In this document: positions 14,646-23,440 of the stretch, one piece after another | Layout of the letters: each line of letters starts with the position of its first letter | Numbering within the stretch: the first letter of the stretch is position 1 | DNA from: an uncultured Eubacterium sp. | GTDB taxonomy: Bacteria > Bacillota > Clostridia > Oscillospirales > Acutalibacteraceae | Assembly: GCA_905233805.1 (NCBI GenBank) | Contig: CAJOER010000012.1 | Coordinates: 1 to 27,163, forward strand | DNA length: 27,163 nucleotides | Direction: 5' to 3' | Notes under the pieces: generated by a model | The model's input: only the letters and a program-made list of their open reading frames with translations | What the model was told of the DNA's origin: nothing | Databases searched by the model: none | Translations under genes and position numbers: made by a program

Positions 14646-17600
14646 AATCGGAAAGTGTTTGTTTAAATTTTTGTCCGTGGTGCTGGCGTTATGCATTGGC
14701 CTTGTTGCTTCCGTTCAGATGTTTGCGCAGGCGGCAGAAGAAAAGGTCTACGTAGAGGACATTAAGTTTTATATAACGGATACTGAAAGAAAAGACGTAG
14801 CCAAAAAGTGGTTTGAAAAACAGGGCTACGTGATGTCGAATATTGAGCTGAATCCCGGCACGGATACAGGCAAGGACGTCTGGCTCGGCTACAAAACCAC
14901 GACGAACCGCGATATGGCAATCACGGATATCCGACTGATGCCTATGCAGGGCGGCTACCAGATTTACGGCTATGACGAGGTTGTCAGCTACATATCCGCT
15001 CAGCAGGCGGGCACGGCGCAAACGCTGAGCAAGGCGGCTGCTGAGTTTAAGGCAAGCTATGAGGCAGGAAGCCCGAGAGCGCTCGACTCATACGAGGGAC
15101 TGAACCTGTATCACATTCCCGATTCCAACAACGATTTGCTTGGCGATTATCTGCTTGACGGCAAAGGTACAACGGAATTTTTCACGAAAGTGTTAGTCCG
15201 TTCCAGCACCAACACCCTCGGCACGATAATGAATTTCCTCGGAAGCGGTATGTCGCCGTATGAAAATGAATACGACGAGGAAACGGGCAAGCAGAAAACA
15301 AGCCCCTGGGCAAGCCTGATTGCGCAGAGCGCGCTCTGGCAGCAATATGAAGCAGGGTTGACGACGGATGAGGAAAACGCCCTCAATAAGCAGTATCAGG
15401 ATACAGCGAAAGACCTCTTTAAAGAAATACAGCGTTTTACCACGTTGTATCAGAATGCCGCGGCAAGAAGCGGCGACGGTTATGAGAACATAGAGGACGA
15501 TATCGGAATCAAGGATTTTGACGATGCCGTTGAAAAGATAGACGAGGTTGAGCAGGAGGATGCGGATGTTGCCTATGTTGTAGCCTTTGAGCTTCTCAAC
15601 CAGTATGAGCTCAACGAAACCACCAAGATTGGCGACTGGTTTGTGGAACTCGGACTTCAGACCTCCGATAAAATCGATATAAAACAGCTTTATCCCATTA
15701 TTGAAGCAATGGGTGAAGAGCAGGCGGCGCTTGCCGCAGCGGGCGGGCTGCTCACAGCGTGCAACAATTTAATTGAAAATAAGCGCAGCAATGAGTTTGC
15801 CGAGCAAATTGAAAAGGTCAAAAAAGAGCTGAAAGATTTTGACGGGCTGGAATCCTTTGACCTGTTCCAAAACGGCGACGAGGAAATGACGGGCAAACGA
15901 TTTGCCTACACCTCGGAAGCAGTTCGTCAAAGTGCGGCGGAAGGTACTTTTATCGACGCCATGGGCGAATGGGAGAATAAGTTAGAAAAGATTGAATATT
16001 ACGAAAAATTAGTCAGCATGGTTTACGGCGCCGTTTATGTAGTAATTGGTACGCTGCATATTCTTTCTACGATTGTTGCCGCCGTTTCGGGCTACTTTAT
16101 GGCAAGCTGTGCGGTAGCGGCAACGATTAACGCGGCGTTTACAGCGTTTGCCGCATGGATGTCCGTCGCCAGCACAGGCTTATCCTTCCTTGGTGTGGCA
16201 ATGATGGGCTTTACGCTGACGATGCTGGCAATCAAACTGATTAAGCCGCTTGTTATCAAGAAGAACAAGAGTAAATACCATACCGAAAAGCCGGACTACT
16301 TTATTGATACGCTTCAAAACAACGACGGAACCTATAATATCCGTTATAAGTGTGCGCTGGACGATGAGGGCAATGTTGCCGATATCAACGCCTCCAAGCA
16401 GTGGAAATGGGTGGCGGTATCGTATACAAAGGACCAGCGAATCGGCTCGCCCATTGTAGCAGACAAAGACGGCAATATATTTAAAAATGTCAACGGTGAT
16501 CCCGGTGATTTGAACGGTTACGACTGCGCTAAATATTTCGGCGAGCGCAGCGCAGCGGATTTCAACGCCTATTGTGAGGATAACAATGTAGGCGGCTGCT
16601 ATCTGCATTACCGTACGGAGGACTCCATCGCGAACGAAAAGCCCGTTGCTGACAATAAGCCGGAGCAGGAAACTTCTGCCGAAAGCGAAAGCACCGAGAG
16701 TGACAAACAGCAGACGGACGATAAAAAACAGCAGGAGGAAGAGAAGAGTTATATCGCCGATGTGATTATGGGCATCGGTGCAAATGCAACCGAAGCCAAG
16801 AATAAAATCACGGCGCACAAGGGAAAATACTATATTATTGATATCAACCTGTCCCCCAGAACCGATAATTATACGTATGTGGGCTATGCGCTGACGACCG
16901 AGAGAAAGGACGCCATTACCGATTTGAGAGTGGCGCCGTATTCCGGCAATACCCAGGAGATTATGTACGGCGATGTGAAGTATATCTTCATTGATATTCT
17001 CGGCTTTGCGATAGGAAAGGGCAGCGAACAGGGCGTGCCGCAGGCGGACGGACTTTACTATACGAAGGACGCGAACGCCGGTTCGCCGATTCTCGCGGAT
17101 TCCATCCATGTGATAGATACCTTCAGCGACATTCAGGACGGCTGGGAGCCTATCTCCTTCTTCGGCAACGACCTCCCTTATAATTTTGACACGGGGTATG
17201 AAAGTTATGCCAACGGTATGAGCACTGTCGGATTCCAAAAGACGCTCGTCGGAACAATTTCGAATTATCACAGCAGCGGAGACCACGATCTGAACAGCAA
17301 GAAAAGCTATTATATCTTCTATGAACCGGAGGAGAAATATACAAAGGGAACCAGATACCTGAGCGGCTTCTTCCTTGCGGGCGGTTACGATTCCATCAAC
17401 AGCAAATATCTTCACGGCGAGGTGGAACACGATGTAATTGAATTCCGCAATAAGCTGGACAGCTATCCTCGCTGCCGGAACTGCGGCAGAGATTTGGCAT
17501 ATGCCGTGGGCGACAGAACCTATAACAGTAATTTTGAGGATACGCAGCTGTATCTTTATTTCACCTGGAGCTACAACCCCAAGCGTGCCATTACGAACAT

Positions 17601-19614
17601 CGGCATTTATGAGGGCGATAACTTTACGTCCAGTTTGCCGTATACGCTGTCAAAGATGATTGACGGAGCGTCGCAGAACTATGTTTCGGCTCCCTGCCTG
17701 CAGCAGCAGTATACCGCAAGAGGTGAAGAGGTGGCTCGCTTTGTGGCGCCGGGCAATATGTTCCGCCATTATGACACGCTGATTCAAGTGGATTCAGGCT
17801 ACCGTAACCATTTCATGGACAGCTATACCAAAACGCTGCCGGAGGGCTTCAATTTCGGTTACAAGAAAACGCATTTCCTGCCGGTCAGCCTCTATGTCAG
17901 CGGTTATACGGCGGGCAAGGACCCGCTCCTGCTCAGTGATGTGGTCGTTACGAATACAGTTGCACCGGTTGAATATAAAGACGGTACGGTGCGGCACATC
18001 CTCAACGAGTTTACGCTTGACGCCTATATTACATTCAAGATTCAGAGTGTGAAGAGCACGACAGAAGCTGCTTACCATCCGGTAGTGGATTTTAAAAATC
18101 CGAACAGCGAAACGCCGTATAACCTTTCTTATCCCGAAACGTGGGATGAGGACGGCGATTACAGACGCAATACCAAACCCGTATATATTTACATCCGCGG
18201 CGCGCAGGAGGAAAAACAACGGTATATTTCCTCTCTGGCGGTCGGCTCCTTCTCCAGAAAGCAGTATACGAACAGTAACCCCGGAGCGAGCAGCGACGTA
18301 CTGGAGGAGGTTGATAAGTCGATTGAACAGCAGGCAATGCTCGGCGCGATACAGTCCTGTAAGGATGAAATGATCTATATGAACCTGTCAATTGACAGCC
18401 AAAGCAACGCCTGGTACAACAAGCAGAGCGACGGCTTCGGCTCAAAGAGCGCGCCAAGCAACAAATCGGCAGCCTATATCGGCGTGACGAGAACCAGCAA
18501 TCCCGACAAGGCAATTACGGGTACGCTGCTGTATCAGCTGGATGATAATATTGCACCAAATAAGCTGACGGTGGACGGCGTGGACTACACCTGTGCAGGC
18601 GTGAGCGCCCCGATAGAAATGAAGGGGAAGAACTACTTCCTGTACTATACCTACAATACGGGCGTTTCCCCGGGATATCCGATTGAGGATATCACCATCA
18701 GCGACGAAGCGCTGATTGTCGGTGCTTCCACCAACCTTTGCTACGATAAAAGCGTAACGCTACCTTACGGCAATCCCGAGCAGAGCAACTTTATCCATAT
18801 GACATATACAGCTCCTTCGGACAGCTTCTTCAATAAGCTGTATATCGGCAGTGGCGCTACGAAAAAAGCGGCGCTGTGCGATTTGCTGAGTCAGGAATGC
18901 GTGGAGGCTGTGGATATCGACCTCAACAATAACGCAAAGGGCGAATGCGTCATACTCGGCTTCCGCCGAGGCTACCTTGACCAGGAGGCAATTGACTCCA
19001 AGAAGACAGAGGAAGCCAAGGACAAGGAGCTTCTCAAGCAGACAAACGAAGCGGTGTACGATGTGATTGCCACCAAGGGCGAAGCGTATCACGAGGACGG
19101 CATCATCAGTAAAGGTATGTACTATGAGCCCGTTTCCGACGTCAGCCTGAACAGCGGTAATAACGGTTACGATATCTATTTGTATTATGCCTCACCGTAT
19201 TTTTCCGCACAGTATAACAAGTATAACAATGCAAGCACTGCGCTTCCGCAGGAGGTTTTCAGCGGCTATATCTCGCATTTTGCTCTGACGACCGATGACA
19301 GAGTGCCGTACAGCACTTCAAAGGGCGCAACCGTAAAATCGGGAAATTACTTAACGCAAGCGATGAACAGGATGAACGGCTCCAGCGGAGGAAACAGCAA
19401 AATGCCGTGGGAATATGTGATGCTCAAGGACGAGGCTGAGCATTTGAACACAAATGAAGGCGCTGTCACTTTTTCAACAACCGTTCGTGTACAGGACTGC
19501 AGACTGACGATGTTCGTACAGCGTTCCGATTACAGCGTCAAGCCTGCGGGCGAAATCACCGGCGGCTTTGTTGGCTCGCTTTATGATTACGGAAGATTGG
19601 ATTTTAAAAAATAA
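14605..19614 (+). CDS. Giant secreted/membrane protein with MABP-like beta-prism repeats
   Basis: About 1669 residues. ATG 14605 or 14608 is chosen because AAAGGAGG (14595-14602) lies just before; both are inside the previous gene. A signal peptide follows (KCLFKFLSVVLALCIG..., cleavage near FAQAA). Residues about 48-122 form repeat 1 (DVWLGYKTTTNRDMAITDI). A long acidic helical region follows, then a cluster of hydrophobic helices at about 469-552, then modules with 'YTKDxxxGSPI(L/V)AD'. From about 715 to the end come degenerate repeats such as YVGYALTTERKDAITDL, LYFTWSYNPKRAITNI and CVILGFRRG. A Ser/Glu/Gln-rich linker lies at about 685-712, and a lone CRNC motif at about 955. There is no C-terminal anchor. 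The repeat register resembles MABP domains; the family is otherwise unrecognised. It is paralogous to the 814-aa protein 21 bp downstream. Confidence 0.8.
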   Translation: MMTMMTKMTMTKNKIGKCLFKFLSVVLALCIGLVASVQMFAQAAEEKVYVEDIKFYITDTERKDVAKKWFEKQGYVMSNIELNPGTDTGKDVWLGYKTTTNRDMAITDIRLMPMQGGYQIYGYDEVVSYISAQQAGTAQTLSKAAAEFKASYEAGSPRALDSYEGLNLYHIPDSNNDLLGDYLLDGKGTTEFFTKVLVRSSTNTLGTIMNFLGSGMSPYENEYDEETGKQKTSPWASLIAQSALWQQYEAGLTTDEENALNKQYQDTAKDLFKEIQRFTTLYQNAAARSGDGYENIEDDIGIKDFDDAVEKIDEVEQEDADVAYVVAFELLNQYELNETTKIGDWFVELGLQTSDKIDIKQLYPIIEAMGEEQAALAAAGGLLTACNNLIENKRSNEFAEQIEKVKKELKDFDGLESFDLFQNGDEEMTGKRFAYTSEAVRQSAAEGTFIDAMGEWENKLEKIEYYEKLVSMVYGAVYVVIGTLHILSTIVAAVSGYFMASCAVAATINAAFTAFAAWMSVASTGLSFLGVAMMGFTLTMLAIKLIKPLVIKKNKSKYHTEKPDYFIDTLQNNDGTYNIRYKCALDDEGNVADINASKQWKWVAVSYTKDQRIGSPIVADKDGNIFKNVNGDPGDLNGYDCAKYFGERSAADFNAYCEDNNVGGCYLHYRTEDSIANEKPVADNKPEQETSAESESTESDKQQTDDKKQQEEEKSYIADVIMGIGANATEAKNKITAHKGKYYIIDINLSPRTDNYTYVGYALTTERKDAITDLRVAPYSGNTQEIMYGDVKYIFIDILGFAIGKGSEQGVPQADGLYYTKDANAGSPILADSIHVIDTFSDIQDGWEPISFFGNDLPYNFDTGYESYANGMSTVGFQKTLVGTISNYHSSGDHDLNSKKSYYIFYEPEEKYTKGTRYLSGFFLAGGYDSINSKYLHGEVEHDVIEFRNKLDSYPRCRNCGRDLAYAVGDRTYNSNFEDTQLYLYFTWSYNPKRAITNIGIYEGDNFTSSLPYTLSKMIDGASQNYVSAPCLQQQYTARGEEVARFVAPGNMFRHYDTLIQVDSGYRNHFMDSYTKTLPEGFNFGYKKTHFLPVSLYVSGYTAGKDPLLLSDVVVTNTVAPVEYKDGTVRHILNEFTLDAYITFKIQSVKSTTEAAYHPVVDFKNPNSETPYNLSYPETWDEDGDYRRNTKPVYIYIRGAQEEKQRYISSLAVGSFSRKQYTNSNPGASSDVLEEVDKSIEQQAMLGAIQSCKDEMIYMNLSIDSQSNAWYNKQSDGFGSKSAPSNKSAAYIGVTRTSNPDKAITGTLLYQLDDNIAPNKLTVDGVDYTCAGVSAPIEMKGKNYFLYYTYNTGVSPGYPIEDITISDEALIVGASTNLCYDKSVTLPYGNPEQSNFIHMTYTAPSDSFFNKLYIGSGATKKAALCDLLSQECVEAVDIDLNNNAKGECVILGFRRGYLDQEAIDSKKTEEAKDKELLKQTNEAVYDVIATKGEAYHEDGIISKGMYYEPVSDVSLNSGNNGYDIYLYYASPYFSAQYNKYNNASTALPQEVFSGYISHFALTTDDRVPYSTSKGATVKSGNYLTQAMNRMNGSSGGNSKMPWEYVMLKDEAEHLNTNEGAVTFSTTVRVQDCRLTMFVQRSDYSVKPAGEITGGFVGSLYDYGRLDFKK
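14746..14970 (+). repeat. MABP-like repeat 1 of the giant protein
   Basis: Encodes VYVEDIKFYI ... GYVMSNIELNPGTD, then VWLGYKTTTNRDMAITDIRL. It is closely matched by the repeat at the start of the 814-aa protein (19729-19970). Confidence 0.6.
16747..16965 (+). repeat. MABP-like repeat 2 of the giant protein
   Basis: Encodes YIADVIMGIGANATEAKNKI ... YYIIDINLSPRTD, then TYVGYALTTERKDAITDLRV, keeping the order and spacing of repeat 1 after the hydrophobic cluster and linker. Confidence 0.6.
17302..19316 (+). repeat. Array of degenerate MABP-like strands in the C-terminal half
   Basis: At least six units share a strand ending in aromatic residues followed by an 'xIT/EDI' strand: YYIFYEPEEKYTKGTRYLSG (about 17302), LYLYFTWSYNPKRAITNIGI (17545), AAYIGVTRTSNPDKAITGTL (18463), YFLYYTYNTGVSPGYPIEDI (18634), CVILGFRRGYLDQEAID (about 18949) and DIYLYYASPYFS with SGYISHFALT (19171-19290). 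Three repeats make one beta-prism in MABP folds, so two or more prisms could form. Confidence 0.45.
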
Positions 19615-19635
19615 TATATAAAAGGAGAATAGATT

Positions 19636-22080
19636 ATGAAGCATTTAGCAAGAGCAATTATCGCTGTATTGATGGCGGTACTGATGGCAGCCCTGCTGCC
19701 GGCACAGGTGTTTGCAGACACCCCTGAATATATCAGCGAGGTAAAGGTCGGCATTGGCTCCTATAAGGAGCTTGAAAGCGACGGCTATACCATCCTGAAA
19801 AACGACAAGGGCAACGCGATTGACCTCAACACTGACGCAGGCGGCGGCACAGGCTCCAAAGGCGACAAGGCGGTTTATCTCGGCTATAAAACGACAAATA
19901 ACAGAAGCGATGCGATTACCGACCTTGCGCTGATGAATATGAAGGGCGGTTATTCCGTTCAGGAATACGAGGCGCTGATGGAAACCCAGATGAAGAGCCA
20001 GATTATTCCGTTCGTTGAGAGCTTCCTTGTTACCATCAATGAATACCGTGATAATTACGCCTCCGACAATGAAAGCAATCAGGCAAGAGCGCAGTATGTT
20101 CATGATTTGCTCAACAAGCTCAGAGATGACGATTGCGGCGGCGAAGGACTTGGCGATTTGCTGCTCAATGAAACGAAATACGAAATGGGCGACGAGGCGT
20201 ATAACGCGCTTTCCGATGAAGAAAAGAAGCAGCACGCCGATATACTGACAATTGTTGCGCAGGCAAGCGGTCAGGCGACTCTGCTGATGAATAACCTTCT
20301 CACACGCGCTGCCGATACGGATGACGATACGTGGATTGACCGTTTTTCAGGCATTACCTACGATGACCTTCTGGATGTTACACCCGGTAAGACGGCAACC
20401 GATAAAAACAAGGCTCTTGCAAAACAGTATGACGACGATGCAACTGATTTAATCAACAGCTGGAACGACCTGAAAGAAGAGCTTGAAGAATATGACGAAG
20501 CATATGCTGCTGCCGAAAATGACGAGGCATATGACTATGAGGCGCTTGAGGAAAAATACGATGATTTTGATCTTTCAACGGCAAGCACCGACGAAATCGT
20601 TGAGGCGCTCGAGGATATGAGCGAGGAGCGTTATGAAACAACCGAAACCTCAAAGAATTTAAGCACCATCGCCGTTCATGATTATCTTGAAAGCATAGAA
20701 TATAACGACGGCACGCTGCTGGATTTCTTTATGCAGGAGCAGGAGGATGTAGAAGATGATATCACCGTTCTTTATCCGCTGATTGCTTCTCTTTCGGACG
20801 GTCAGAAGGCAGGTCTTGAATATATTTCGTTAAAGGAACTGATTTTAGCAACGATTCCCGAAAGCGAACAGTATGAAGATATAGATACTGAAAACGCAGA
20901 CGTTGTTTCCATTTACGCGGGCGTTGACCGCGGTATCTATGAAAAGGGCGGCGTAGCCCTGACCTCTGACGCACTTCGTGAGGAAGCGGCGCTTCAGGAG
21001 GAACAGGAAAATCCCGGCTTATCAACGCTTACCAAGATTATGATTGGCGTCAGCGCATTTTCAGCTGTCGCTGCTGTAGGCTCTATGATTGCCACGGGCG
21101 TCATTTATGCCAAAACGGCAGAAACGATTTCCACCTTCACCCAGTCAATGGAAGCCTTAAAAACCTCTATTGCTGCCAATCAGGCAACGCTCAATCAGCT
21201 CGGTAATATGATTAACAGCTCAAAATACTTAACCGGCGGACAGACAATTTACGAAGTCAATACCGCAGCGCAAGAAATTGTTTCTCAGTTTCAGCCTACC
21301 ATCAACGTGCCCGAAAATGTTGCTGCTGCAACGCAGGAATTCATGACGGTCAGAAACTCCATTGAGCAGGGCCAGGCAGCTATGAGCAACCTCGAGCAGA
21401 ACTATCAGGCGGCGCTTGCACAAAGAGCATTGGCGTCAAAGCTTATGGTCGGTCTTACCGTTGCTATGGTTGTAATAACAGCGATTACCGTTTATCTTAC
21501 CTGGAAGGATATGCATGATTTCTACAAGGTCGATTTCAGCCCGATTCCGCGTTATATGGTGGATGAAAAGGATTTAATCGGCTACAACAAAAAGGGCGAA
21601 AGAATTATCCTGAAAAACCAGTCCGCTTACTATAAAGCAGTTGAAAGCAATATGAAGAGCGGCGATTTCAAATTTGATGAAATCGGCAATCTGGCGGATA
21701 TGAACGGCTGTGTCGGTCAGCAGTGGCTGGCGCTCTACGCCGCAAAGAATGAGGCGGAAGAGCCGATTCTTGCAAATTCCTTCAAGGTTGTTATCGGCTC
21801 CAATGAAATACCCTCGGGCTATGAAACGGGCATTCACATGTTCGGTGCAAATACTGCATTTAATCTCAACGACAGCCATTATGACTGGAACGCAGACGCT
21901 GACAGCGTTTATGTATATTTCCAGAGAGATGAGACGGCTGCAAGCACGGCAGGCTCCACCTTCTCGGGCGGCACGCTTGCACTATCCGCAGGCGGCGGAC
22001 TTCTTCTCGGCGCAGCCGTTACCGCGCTCGGTATGACTGCTTCAAGAAAACGTAAGGAAACAGCGAAGCAGCCTGCATAA
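19636..22080 (+). CDS. Secreted/membrane MABP-like protein with helix-coiled coil-helix core, paralog of the giant protein
   Basis: 814 residues; AAAGGAGAA (19621-19629) fixes the start. A signal peptide (cleavage near VFADT, about 28) is followed by one MABP-like repeat at 32-112 (GDKAVYLGYKTTNNRSDAIT). An acidic helical region spans about 120-455 and is full of Asp/Glu. A hydrophobic helix lies at about 465-492 and a coiled coil at about 493-598 (NQATLNQLGNMINSS, NSIEQGQAAMSNLEQNY). A second hydrophobic helix lies at about 599-625. Then comes a module with GNLADMNG and EEPILANSFKV that matches 'GNVADINA ... GSPIVAD' in the giant protein. A last hydrophobic stretch at about 779-803 ends in RKRKETAKQPA. 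The hydrophobic hairpin around a coiled coil recalls alpha-helical pore formers, as speculation only. Confidence 0.8.
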   Translation: MKHLARAIIAVLMAVLMAALLPAQVFADTPEYISEVKVGIGSYKELESDGYTILKNDKGNAIDLNTDAGGGTGSKGDKAVYLGYKTTNNRSDAITDLALMNMKGGYSVQEYEALMETQMKSQIIPFVESFLVTINEYRDNYASDNESNQARAQYVHDLLNKLRDDDCGGEGLGDLLLNETKYEMGDEAYNALSDEEKKQHADILTIVAQASGQATLLMNNLLTRAADTDDDTWIDRFSGITYDDLLDVTPGKTATDKNKALAKQYDDDATDLINSWNDLKEELEEYDEAYAAAENDEAYDYEALEEKYDDFDLSTASTDEIVEALEDMSEERYETTETSKNLSTIAVHDYLESIEYNDGTLLDFFMQEQEDVEDDITVLYPLIASLSDGQKAGLEYISLKELILATIPESEQYEDIDTENADVVSIYAGVDRGIYEKGGVALTSDALREEAALQEEQENPGLSTLTKIMIGVSAFSAVAAVGSMIATGVIYAKTAETISTFTQSMEALKTSIAANQATLNQLGNMINSSKYLTGGQTIYEVNTAAQEIVSQFQPTINVPENVAAATQEFMTVRNSIEQGQAAMSNLEQNYQAALAQRALASKLMVGLTVAMVVITAITVYLTWKDMHDFYKVDFSPIPRYMVDEKDLIGYNKKGERIILKNQSAYYKAVESNMKSGDFKFDEIGNLADMNGCVGQQWLALYAAKNEAEEPILANSFKVVIGSNEIPSGYETGIHMFGANTAFNLNDSHYDWNADADSVYVYFQRDETAASTAGSTFSGGTLALSAGGGLLLGAAVTALGMTASRKRKETAKQPA
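19729..19970 (+). repeat. MABP-like repeat of the 814-aa protein
   Basis: Encodes YISEVKVGIGSYKELESDGY, an IDLNTDAGGG turn, then VYLGYKTTNNRSDAITDLAL and MKGGYSV. It is the best-preserved copy of the repeat in the window and nearly superimposes on 14746-14970. Confidence 0.6.
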
Positions 22081-22087
22081 CTATAAA

Positions 22088-22112
22088 CAGGGAGAGCGTA
22101 AGGCTCTCCCTG
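22088..22112 (+). other. Intercistronic hairpin without a T-tract
   Basis: CAGGGAGAGC (22088-22097) and GCTCTCCCTG (22103-22112) form a perfect 10-bp stem with a GTAAG loop, between the 814-aa gene and the next ribosome site. No T run follows, so it is more likely an mRNA-processing, stabilising or attenuating element than a full terminator. It would set lower levels for the three downstream genes. Confidence 0.6.
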
Positions 22113-22130
22113 CTGTAATGAGGTGATATT

Positions 22131-22796
22131 TTGAATTTATATCTTATCGCAAACATCATAACCTGTCTGTGCGCCTTCATCGGCTTTATTTACGGTTTGG
22201 TCGTTTTCTTTAAACCTAAAAAAGCCGTTTATGCCCAGATGATAACGCTGTTTGCCGGCTGTATGGCTTTCGGCAGGCTTTATCAGGTAGTAAGGCTGAT
22301 AACCATCGGCGATATTCTTGAGCATTTTCAGCTCGGCGTATTCGGCGTTATCGGCGGCTTATTGTTCCTGTTTTCCGCCAACTTCGGCGCTATGGACAGC
22401 CTTGCCGACGACGGCTCAAAGAAATTTACAAAATACAGGCTGATTTCCTTAGCGGCGCCGCTTCCTGCAATCGCAGTATATGTTATATGCTTTTTATTCT
22501 CCGATTCATCTCTTCTTGCAAAGGTCATCTCAGGCGTCATTACTATATTTGTTGCCTGTGCTTCCTATTACAATCTGAAGCATCTGATTTTTCCCGATGT
22601 GGATTATGGCGTTATCAACTGCCTGAAAACTTATAATTTGCTGGCGCTTGTGTTTGAGTATCTTTGTGTTGCCGAAATAGTTGCCAACAGCCTCGGCAAT
22701 GGAATAGCGGCGCTCATTATCGGTGTTCTTATGGGAGTCGTGCTGATTGCGATTGTTCCTACGGTAGAAAGGGGGATTAAAAAATGGACAACCTGA
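22131..22796 (+). CDS. Polytopic membrane protein of unknown function
   Basis: 221 residues from a TTG start, supported by GAGGTGA (22120-22126) 4 nt before it. About six or seven hydrophobic helices fill the protein (for example NIITCLCAFIGFIYGLVVFF at the N-terminus and NGIAALIIGVLMGVVLIAI near the end), with short polar loops. The layout resembles 7-helix sensor or chaperone membrane modules, but I recognise no family. It overlaps the PrsW-like gene by 13 bp, so the two are translationally coupled and may work as a pair, for instance as substrate adaptor or partner of the protease (inference). Confidence 0.65.
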   Translation: MNLYLIANIITCLCAFIGFIYGLVVFFKPKKAVYAQMITLFAGCMAFGRLYQVVRLITIGDILEHFQLGVFGVIGGLLFLFSANFGAMDSLADDGSKKFTKYRLISLAAPLPAIAVYVICFLFSDSSLLAKVISGVITIFVACASYYNLKHLIFPDVDYGVINCLKTYNLLALVFEYLCVAEIVANSLGNGIAALIIGVLMGVVLIAIVPTVERGIKKWTT

Positions 22797-23440
22797 TTTA
22801 TATCCTCTTTATCTGCATCGTTGCGCCGATGGTTTTGCTTTTGCTAATGCTTAAAAAGCGATCAAAGCTGATTGTCGGCTTTATGCTTATAGGTATCTTT
22901 GTTTCACTTTTTGTTTCGGAACTGAATTCGATTTTACTTGCAAAACTGAATAACGATACTTTATTGGTTACCACTTCGATTACCCCTGTGACAGAGGAAT
23001 TATTTAAAGCCCTGCCTGTTTTGTTTTACGCCATTGTTGTCAACGACAGACAGGACCGCGTTTTAGCGCTTTCATTCGCTGCCGGCATCGGCTTTGGTAT
23101 GTTTGAGAATATGGTAATTCTTGTGCAGAATATTGAAAATGTTACCGTCGTATGGGCGATTATCCGTGGCTTCTCTACTGCTTTAATGCACGGTGTATGC
23201 ACGTTTGCGGTGGGCTTCGGCATCGGCTTTGTTAAGAAAAAGAGAAAACTGTTTATCAGTGGCACCTTTGCTTTGCTGTCTCTGGCGAGCATCTACCACG
23301 GCATTTTCAATATGCTTGTGCAGTCGGAATATAAATATCTCGGCTTTATCATTCCTGCCATTACCTATATTCCGATATTGTTTTGGCAGCGTAAGGGATT
23401 TAAACTGATTAAACTTTCTGGTGAAAGGAAGGACGTATGA
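22784..23440 (+). CDS. PrsW-type intramembrane metalloprotease
   Basis: 218 residues, all membrane helices. The four PrsW/Rce1-like motifs are present in order: EELFK (Glu71-Glu72, Lys75), FGMFENM (Glu108-Asn109), RGFSTALMHGVCT (Arg128, His136, Thr140) and YHGIFN (His172, Asn176). PrsW cleaves membrane proteins; in Bacillus subtilis the known substrate is the anti-sigma factor RsiW. No sigma/anti-sigma pair is next to this gene, so its natural substrates may be the membrane-anchored products of this operon (inference). The ribosome site AAAGGGGGA (22768-22776) fixes ATG 22784. Start and stop overlap both neighbours, giving tight coupling. Confidence 0.88.
   Translation: MDNLIYILFICIVAPMVLLLLMLKKRSKLIVGFMLIGIFVSLFVSELNSILLAKLNNDTLLVTTSITPVTEELFKALPVLFYAIVVNDRQDRVLALSFAAGIGFGMFENMVILVQNIENVTVVWAIIRGFSTALMHGVCTFAVGFGIGFVKKKRKLFISGTFALLSLASIYHGIFNMLVQSEYKYLGFIIPAITYIPILFWQRKGFKLIKLSGERKDV

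Noticed and set aside
16180..17430. Long minus-strand open frame of 416 codons inside the giant protein gene
   Set aside because: It is antisense, without promoter or ribosome site, and arises from the codon bias of the plus-strand gene.
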